Of a DNA stretch of 8,484 bases, positions 4,996-8,484 are shown piece after piece. The position numbers and the translations under genes were made by a program. The stretch covers positions 1-8,484 of the forward strand of contig JADKFD010000073.1 in the NCBI GenBank assembly GCA_016717705.1, written 5' to 3'. The DNA comes from Rhodanobacteraceae bacterium (lineage in GTDB: Bacteria > Pseudomonadota > Gammaproteobacteria > Xanthomonadales > SZUA-5). The notes below the pieces were generated by a model. That model was not told the origin of the DNA, ran no database searches, and saw only the letters and a list, made by a program, of their open reading frames with translations. Every line of letters starts with the position of its first letter. Within the stretch, counting starts at the first letter, position 1.

Positions 4996-5397
4996 TCAGC
5001 CGTCGCTTGCGGCAGTCGTTGCGCGCTGGCGATCGCGTGCTCGCTCGATGTGCGCAAGCCCGAAGCGCCGTTCGACCTGCTCGATTTCCTTGGCGACCGC
5101 ATCGCGATTGCGGCCGGATAGCGCGGCTGCCGCCATCTCCAGGGCGCAGGTCGCCAGATCCGAGGTGTCGTATCCCAGCGGGTCTGGCGCGAGTCCGTTT
5201 TGCGTCTCCGCGTGCCGGCGAAGCATTTCAGGGGGTACCGGCTCACCGGCAGCGGCCTTCAGGCGCTGAAACTCTTCGACCGACATCAGAACGACGTTGG
5301 GTTGCCCGTAGTGAAGAAACAGGACAGGCTCGCGACGAGCGGCATCCTGGACCATCCGAAGGTTCTTCTGGAGATCTCTCGGTCTGAACGTCTGCAC
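4996..5397 (-). CDS. Phd/YefM-family antitoxin with long C-terminal extension
   Basis: The first 55 residues follow the Phd/YefM pattern: QTFRPRDLQKNLRMVQDAA, then EPVLFLHYGQPNVVLMSVEEFQRLK (residues 2-47). This fold dimerises and binds operator DNA. The remaining part (about 56-133, with DTSDLATCALEMAAAALSG and AVAKEIEQVERRFG) is helical and charged and far longer than the usual 25-30 residue toxin-binding tail; I do not recognise it. No toxin gene follows on the minus strand within the 137-base gap, so it is an orphan. The start is GTG 5397 with AGGTG about nine bases upstream. It diverges from the HipB-like gene and may share a regulatory region with it. Confidence 0.7.
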   Translation of the reverse strand: MQTFRPRDLQKNLRMVQDAARREPVLFLHYGQPNVVLMSVEEFQRLKAAAGEPVPPEMLRRHAETQNGLAPDPLGYDTSDLATCALEMAAAALSGRNRDAVAKEIEQVERRFGLAHIERARDRQRATTAASDG

Positions 5398-5422
5398 GCG
5401 TGCGCACCTACGGGTCTGGAAA

Positions 5423-5477
5423 GACTATTATTAGCTTGTTAGCCCAGCTTTGCAGCTTTAATCGTCTAATGATAGTC
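5423..5477. promoter_or_regulatory. Divergent control region with 12-base inverted repeat
   Basis: GACTATTATTAG (5423-5434) and CTAATGATAGTC (5466-5477) are inverted copies with one mismatch, 31 bases apart, and the right arm covers the start codon of the HTH gene. Between them, TTTAAT (5457-5462) is a fair -10 box with TTGTTA (5436-5441) 15 bases upstream. Transcription would then start at about the ATG at 5469, giving a leaderless mRNA; no Shine-Dalgarno is seen before that ATG. The region is AT-rich against its GC-rich surroundings. Binding by the HTH protein itself is a natural guess. Confidence 0.5.
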
Positions 5478-6002
5478 ACTGAACTGAGCCACCTCACCGA
5501 CAAGGAAGTTGGGCTGCGCATCGCCGGGCAACTGCGCGCCTGGCGCATTGATCCCCGCGGAGCTGGCATGACCCTCGACGAACTCTCCCGCCGAAGCGGC
5601 ATGGGGCTCACGCCGCTGCGGCGGTTCGAAAAAACGGGCGGCATCACCCTGCGCAACCTCATTGCCCTGATGCGCGCGATGGGCATGCTTGGCCAGTTGG
5701 TCGACCTCATTCCTGCCGTCGAGGCGGAAAGCCCGATGGAGATCCTGGAACGCGAGCGCCGTTCCAAGCAGCGCAAGCGCGCTCCGCGCGCGCCCAAAAA
5801 GGAGGGACGCCTCATGGCACTGGAAGCACCCGAGGCGCCGCAGATGAAGCGGTTTGGCTTTCTGGCGGGTCAGATCAGGCTCCCCGACGACGTCGATACG
5901 ATGGGGTCGGATGTGATCCAAGCCCTGTTCGAGGGCGACGCGGCAACAGGCCCGGGCTACCAGGTCTCACTGGACGAGGATTCCCGTGGTCCAACTCTCT
6001 GA
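5469..6002 (+). CDS. HipB-like HTH protein fused to a Phd-type antitoxin tail
   Basis: Residues 12-90 form a Cro/C1-type helix-turn-helix of the HipB kind: VGLRIAGQLRAWRI, MTLDELSRRSGMGLTPLRRFE (34-54), LRNLIALMRAMGMLGQLVDLIP (61-82), SPMEILERE. A strongly basic linker follows (95-112). The rest, MKRFGFLAGQIRLPDDVDTM (126-145) with VIQALFEGD (149-157), resembles the toxin-binding end of Phd/VapB antitoxins rather than any HipB. No HipA kinase follows; after the stop come hairpins and opposing minus-strand genes. Inside the gene GGAGG (5801-5805) stands eight bases before ATG 5814, in frame, so a 62-residue tail could be made separately; it may be the relic start of a lost partner gene. The start at 5469 is preferred over an upstream GTG because the latter would read through the promoter. 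The fusion reading is inference. Confidence 0.7.
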   Translation: MIVTELSHLTDKEVGLRIAGQLRAWRIDPRGAGMTLDELSRRSGMGLTPLRRFEKTGGITLRNLIALMRAMGMLGQLVDLIPAVEAESPMEILERERRSKQRKRAPRAPKKEGRLMALEAPEAPQMKRFGFLAGQIRLPDDVDTMGSDVIQALFEGDAATGPGYQVSLDEDSRGPTL

Positions 6003-6010
6003 TGTTTTGA

Positions 6011-6056
6011 GTGCGATCGACGCACGAAAGGCCACGCTTGATGCACTCCGGCCTTT
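6011..6056. terminator. Hairpins between convergent genes
   Basis: Eight bases after the HTH gene stop, GTGCG (6011-6015) and CGCAC (6021-6025) form a perfect stem with a five-base loop. Next to it AAAGGCC (6027-6033) and GGCCTTT (6050-6056) form a seven-base-pair stem with a 16-base loop. They lie between genes that converge, where a two-way terminator would be expected. Neither has a proper T-run, so termination is only plausible. Confidence 0.3.
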
Positions 6057-6085
6057 GTCGTCGGCCACCGCCGGCTCGCTGCGCA

Positions 6086-6184
6086 CCGCACTCGCACTGG
6101 AGTGGACGTATCGACGCCCTTGCGCAGTTCGCCCAGGGTCAGCACCGACAGATTCTCCGTGGACTCGGCACTCGCGTAGACGCG
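6086..6184 (-). pseudogene. Internal fragment of a VapC PIN toxin gene
   Basis: On the minus strand the codons read VYASAESTENLSVLTLGELRKGVD, which resembles the middle of PIN toxins where LSVLTLGExRKG carries the second metal-binding Glu. There is no DTN start before it and no late acidic motif after it, only unrelated sequence down to 6003. It lies directly downstream of the stop of the intact minus-strand vapC. It is a leftover of a different VapC type, since the intact neighbour has PVVHEFFG at this place. Ends are approximate. Confidence 0.6.
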
Positions 6185-6198
6185 ACTGGAAATGCGGA

Positions 6199-6630
6199 CT
6201 AGATGGTCAAGGGATTCCGGATCTTCAGATCGGGGAATCGCGAAAAATCGCGATCGACGCTCCAAAGTTCGCGAACGCCGTGGCTGATGCAGATCGCCGC
6301 GATGCGTGCGTCGTGGACCATCGGCCCGCAGATGCGTGCCCGAGTAATGAGATCTGCGAGAACGTCGAAGTGTCCGGGGCCTTCGCCGATGACCTGCACC
6401 GTGGGTGAGGCCAGCAGGTTTCGCAGCATTCCAAGCGCTTCGGCCGGGGTTGAGGGCACCTTGAAGCGGCTATGGGTGACCACGCCGAAGAACTCGTGAA
6501 CCACCGGCCATGGCAGCGCCCACGGGGTACGTCCTTCCACAACCGGCCGAATGGCGGCGACAGCCTGCTCGCGCCAAGGACTGTCGCGCTGATGGGCGTA
6601 GACCAGCAGGTTGGTGTCGAGCGCGATCAT
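6199..6630 (-). CDS. vapC: VapC-like PIN-domain ribonuclease toxin
   Basis: This 143-residue PIN protein carries the expected acidic set: Asp5 in IALDTNLLVYAH, Glu46 in WPVVHEFFGVV, Asp107 in GPMVHDARIAAI and Asp126 with Asp128 in ELWSVDRDFSRFPDLKIRNPL. The ending FPDLKIRNPL is usual for this VapC group. It should act as a magnesium-dependent RNA endonuclease held inactive by the VapB encoded upstream. The ATG overlaps the antitoxin TGA by two bases (ATGA), implying coupled translation. No frame damage is visible. The region after its stop contains a fragment of another vapC. Confidence 0.9.
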   Translation of the reverse strand: MIALDTNLLVYAHQRDSPWREQAVAAIRPVVEGRTPWALPWPVVHEFFGVVTHSRFKVPSTPAEALGMLRNLLASPTVQVIGEGPGHFDVLADLITRARICGPMVHDARIAAICISHGVRELWSVDRDFSRFPDLKIRNPLTI

Positions 6631-6866
6631 CGCTCGTTGATCTCGCGCAAGACGGCGCCCAGGCCGCCAGCGTTTTCAGCTTCCTCGGTCAGCCAGCCGC
6701 TACCGCCGAATACGGGCTCAAAGCGGTATTCGGACGGCGTCAGGCGCTTGGCGATGGCGAGACGCAAGCCTTCCTCGACCAAGGCTTTCAGGCTGATTCG
6801 ATCGCGTTGTTGAACCAAGCGGGATTGCTCGATCAGGCTGTCGGAGAGCTCTAGGGTAGTTTTCAT
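6627..6866 (-). CDS. vapB: VapB-like antitoxin, ribbon-helix-helix type
   Basis: This 79-residue protein starts with the strand MKTTLELSDSLIEQ and continues with helices through ISLKALVEEGLRLAIAKRL (24-42), the pattern of VapB antitoxins of the short RHH group. The tail (YRFEPVFGGSGWLTEEAEN, residues 47-65) would cover the toxin active site. It shares an ATGA overlap with the downstream vapC. The start codon lies within the left arm of a 14-base perfect inverted repeat, so translation and operator binding are physically linked. No clear Shine-Dalgarno precedes the ATG. Confidence 0.85.
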   Translation of the reverse strand: MKTTLELSDSLIEQSRLVQQRDRISLKALVEEGLRLAIAKRLTPSEYRFEPVFGGSGWLTEEAENAGGLGAVLREINER

Positions 6867-6900
6867 GGTAAACCCATAGTGGGCGGTATGGGTTTACCAT
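6865..6900. promoter_or_regulatory. Perfect 14-base inverted repeat over the vapB start
   Basis: ATGGTAAACCCATA (6865-6878) and TATGGGTTTACCAT (6887-6900) are perfect inverted copies around an eight-base spacer. The near arm contains the start codon of the minus-strand vapB. This is the most symmetric element in the window and fits an operator bound by the VapB-VapC complex. In the mRNA it could also fold into a hairpin that hides the start codon. Confidence 0.65.
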
Positions 6901-6918
6901 ATCACGAGGGCAGGTCGT

Positions 6919-7152
6919 CTACGAACCACCCAACCCGTCCCACAATGCACTCGTGGTCAACGTATCCCTCACTGAAATTGCTCGCATGAATACGACGTCC
7001 ACCACCCGCGCCGACGTGACATCGGCAACGTGCCAGTAAAGAAGAATCGGAGCCACGGGCTGAAGTAAAGTTTTCGGGTCCGGCGTAAGAAAAACATGGC
7101 ATACGCCCGCTCCATTGCGCTTTCCTTGCCGCCATTCCCGCAAGTTCTCCAC
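6919..7152 (-). CDS. Possible small hypothetical or decayed gene
   Basis: The interval 6901-7299 separates two oppositely oriented TA modules and has no clear gene. The best candidate is this 77-codon minus-strand frame from GTG 7152. It contains a protein-like stretch, VCHVFLTPDPKTLLQPVAPI, then LLYWHVADVTSARVVDVVFM. Directly upstream in the same frame, after a TAG next to the GTG, another open stretch reads SDALVARPIGRNAQHLAAIAKR, so the two may be pieces of one gene broken by a stop. I do not recognise either, base composition is less GC-rich at third positions than in the neighbours, and no ribosome binding site is seen. It may be non-coding. Confidence 0.2.
   Translation of the reverse strand: MENLREWRQGKRNGAGVCHVFLTPDPKTLLQPVAPILLYWHVADVTSARVVDVVFMRAISVRDTLTTSALWDGLGGS
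6937..6968 (+). repeat. Imperfect direct repeat, left copy
   Basis: The segment begins GTCCCACAATGC and continues with TGGTCAACGTATCCC. A second copy in the same orientation begins at 7991. The two agree at about 28 of 36 aligned positions with one or two single-base gaps. This copy lies just upstream of the minus-strand vapBC operator; together the copies bracket the phd-vapC module. Confidence 0.5.
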
Positions 7153-7267
7153 CTACCGTTTGGCGATCGCCGCGAGGTGTTGAGCGTTGCGGCCGATCGG
7201 TCGGGCGACCAGCGCATCAGAGCGCGGAACGGAAACTCGTCCGTTGAGCGTCTATCCAGCATGTAGT

Positions 7268-7285
7268 AACGTAACCACATACGTT
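7268..7285. promoter_or_regulatory. Palindromic operator candidate for phd-vapC
   Basis: AACGTA (7268-7273) and TACGTT (7280-7285) are perfect inverted arms with a six-base spacer, ending 14 bases before the preferred antitoxin start at 7300. Phd-type antitoxins bind short palindromes of this kind to repress their operon. A convincing -10/-35 pair was not found. Confidence 0.45.
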
Positions 7286-7299
7286 CCGCGGAGATGTCT

Positions 7300-7554
7300 A
7301 TGACCATCACCACACTGACCAGTCGAGAATTGAATCAGGACATCGGTCGCGCCAAGCGGGCAGCCAAGCTGGGGCCAGTAGTCGTCACCGACCGCGGCAA
7401 GCCAGCCCACGTGCTGCTCAGCTTCTCAGAGTACCGGCGCCTGACCACCTCCGGCCGGACCTTGGCCGAAGCGCTGGGCATGCCCGATGCGAAGGAGATC
7501 ACGTTCGATCCGCCCAGGGTTCGAATCGAAGCACGCGTACCCAGCTTCGACTGA
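7300..7554 (+). CDS. Phd/YefM-family antitoxin of the phd-vapC pair
   Basis: This 84-residue protein has the Phd/YefM fold: TITTLTSRELNQDIGRAKRA (residues 2-21), then GPVVVTDRGKPAHVLLSFSEYRRL (25-48). The C-terminal part (LAEALGMPDAKEITFDPPR, 55-73) is the likely toxin-binding segment. ATG 7300 is preferred over ATG 7294 because GGAG at 7290-7293 is six bases before the former and directly abuts the latter. A palindrome lies just upstream. The PIN toxin begins 13 bases after the stop, in the same operon. Confidence 0.85.
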   Translation: MTITTLTSRELNQDIGRAKRAAKLGPVVVTDRGKPAHVLLSFSEYRRLTTSGRTLAEALGMPDAKEITFDPPRVRIEARVPSFD

Positions 7555-7567
7555 ACCCTGGCAGCCG

Positions 7568-7987
7568 ATGTACCTGCTTGACACCAATGTCGTCTCCGAA
7601 CTTCGCAAGGCTGCGGACGGCAACGCCAATGCCGGAGTGATGGCTTGGCAGGCCGGCGTCGACCCGGCACATTGCTTCGTATCGGCACTTACGATGATGG
7701 AGCTCGAGATCGGAGTGTTGCGGGTTGAGCGCCGCGATGCCAAGCTAGGCGCCCGCTTGCGGACCTGGCTGGACGAATCGGTACGCCCGGAGTTTGCCGG
7801 GCGAGTGCTGCCGGTGAATGAGGCCGTCGCAATCCGCTGCGCCCGTTTGCACGTACCAGATCCGCGCCCCGAGCGCGACGCGCTGATTGCCGCAACCGCA
7901 CTTGAACACGGCTTGACCGTGGTGACCCGCAATGAGGCGGATTTCAATCCCACGGGTGTTGCCCTAGTGAATCCGTGGAGCGAGTAG
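7568..7987 (+). CDS. vapC: FitB-like/VapC PIN-domain ribonuclease toxin
   Basis: The 139-residue PIN protein shows Asp5 in MYLLDTNVVSELRK, Glu45 in SALTMMELEIGVLR, Asp104 in RPERDALIAATALEHGL and the late VTRNEADFNPTGVALVNPW motif (119-137). This layout, in particular the F-x-P-T-G-V ending, is that of the FitB/StbB branch of VapC toxins. It should be an RNA endonuclease neutralised by the Phd protein encoded just upstream. ATG 7568 is chosen because the PIN domain begins there; the frame is open upstream but overlaps the antitoxin. The ribosome binding site is weak. Active-site residues are intact, so the module is probably functional. Confidence 0.9.
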   Translation: MYLLDTNVVSELRKAADGNANAGVMAWQAGVDPAHCFVSALTMMELEIGVLRVERRDAKLGARLRTWLDESVRPEFAGRVLPVNEAVAIRCARLHVPDPRPERDALIAATALEHGLTVVTRNEADFNPTGVALVNPWSE

Positions 7988-7990
7988 CCA

Positions 7991-8024
7991 GTCCCACAAT
8001 GCGCTTCATGGCCAACGCATTCCC
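7991..8024 (+). repeat. Imperfect direct repeat, right copy
   Basis: GTCCCACAATGC followed by TGGCCAACGCATTCCCC repeats the segment at 6937-6968. It starts four bases after the stop of vapC at 7987. The distance between copies is about 1.05 kb and includes the whole phd-vapC operon with its operator. Confidence 0.5.
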
Positions 8025-8053
8025 CATCCAATCGCGCGACGGCTGATCGGCAC

Positions 8054-8484
8054 ATGAAACGGAGCCTTCGAGATCGTGTCGCAACGCGCATCGCGCGGTC
8101 GCAGCGCGACGTATTCCTCACGCGGGACTTCGCGGATCTCAGCGATGAGGACCAGATCATTCGGGCACTACGGGCCTTGGTGACTCAGCGGTCGCTCGTG
8201 CGGCTGGGCAAAGGCGTATACGCCAAGGCGAGAGCGTCACGCATCTCGGGTCGCCCCGTGCTGGCGAATGCAGCAGGTTTTCAGCTGGTCGCCCAAGAAG
8301 CGCTCACCCGACTCGGCGTGAAGTGGCAGGCCACCGATGCGCAACGCGCTTACGCCGAGGGCCGGTCGACCCAGGTTCCCGTGAATCCGGTGGTCAAGGT
8401 CGTTGGGCGGTTCGCGAGGAAATTGCGCTATGGAAACAGCGTGCTTCTCATTGAACGCCAGCCCAGCGCGGGACGATTGCGCGG
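8054..8484 (+). CDS. AbiEi/DUF6088-like antitoxin, partial at right edge
   Basis: A frame from ATG 8054 runs 143 codons to the window edge without a stop. Residues 5-58 look like a winged helix-turn-helix: LRDRVATRIARSQRDVFLTR, then DEDQIIRALRALVTQRSLVR and LGKGVYAKAR. The rest (LANAAGFQLVAQEALTRLGV, AYAEGRSTQVPV, KLRYGNSVLLIER) follows the DUF6088 pattern of proteins related to AbiEi antitoxins of type IV systems, usually about 200 residues. The expected partner is a nucleotidyltransferase-type AbiEii toxin encoded downstream, outside this window. It lies 66 bases after vapC in the same direction, with the right repeat copy in between. Family assignment is from recognisable motifs, not a search. 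Confidence 0.75.
   Translation, partial: MKRSLRDRVATRIARSQRDVFLTRDFADLSDEDQIIRALRALVTQRSLVRLGKGVYAKARASRISGRPVLANAAGFQLVAQEALTRLGVKWQATDAQRAYAEGRSTQVPVNPVVKVVGRFARKLRYGNSVLLIERQPSAGRLR

Noticed and set aside
4557..5246. Minus-strand frame spanning both Phd genes
   Set aside because: It is frame-shifted relative to the two real antitoxin genes, crosses the non-coding gap and shows no domain.
6901..7299. CRISPR or tandem repeats in the largest gap
   Set aside because: Apart from the single direct-repeat copy and the operators at each end, no unit recurs at regular spacing.
7426..8160. Long minus-strand open frame opposite phd-vapC
   Set aside because: Its translation is rich in Arg, Ser and Thr and it mirrors two well supported plus-strand genes.

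Overview
The window is GC-rich and densely packed. It carries no rRNA, tRNA, insertion sequence or CRISPR array. A secreted SNase-type nuclease and a whole series of type II toxin-antitoxin (TA) families point to a proteobacterium, probably beta or gamma. That placement is inferred from composition and gene families, and no gene here fixes the species.

Left flank (1-1398): a partial gene for a small secreted protein and a signal-peptide-bearing thermonuclease-family protein lie on the minus strand. A short two-helix membrane protein lies on the plus strand. This looks like ordinary chromosome next to an accessory island.

TA island (about 1400-8484): three complete antitoxin-PIN toxin pairs are present, namely RHH vapB-vapC (1588-2213), vapB-vapC on the minus strand (6199-6866) and phd-vapC (7300-7987). 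The start of an AbiEi/DUF6088-like gene follows at the right edge. Each pair keeps its PIN acidic residues and has a palindrome at or just upstream of the antitoxin start, as expected for autoregulated TA operons.

The middle (2284-6002) is the unusual part. Six antitoxin genes (higA, an AbrB-type vapB, hicB, a Phd-UPF0175 fusion, a Phd protein and a HipB-like HTH protein) sit together and none has an intact toxin. The toxins survive only as stubs on the antitoxin side of the old module: the last 17 codons of a higB-like gene, the first 28 codons of a vapC, the last 14 or 15 codons of a hicA, and the first dozen or so recognisable codons of another vapC. A frameshifted fic gene whose motif has Gln in place of the catalytic His lies between them. 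Two of the antitoxins look chimeric. HicB ends in what resembles a Phd-type toxin-binding tail, and the HipB-like HTH protein ends in a different Phd-type tail preceded by an internal strong ribosome binding site and ATG.

My reading is a TA graveyard in which toxin genes were lost and antitoxins kept, leaving an antitoxin-only cluster between living TA modules. Whether the retained antitoxins still work, for example as anti-addiction factors against related toxins arriving on plasmids or as regulators of the neighbouring modules, cannot be read from sequence alone. An imperfect direct repeat of about 35 bp brackets the phd-vapC module and may mark a transferred unit.
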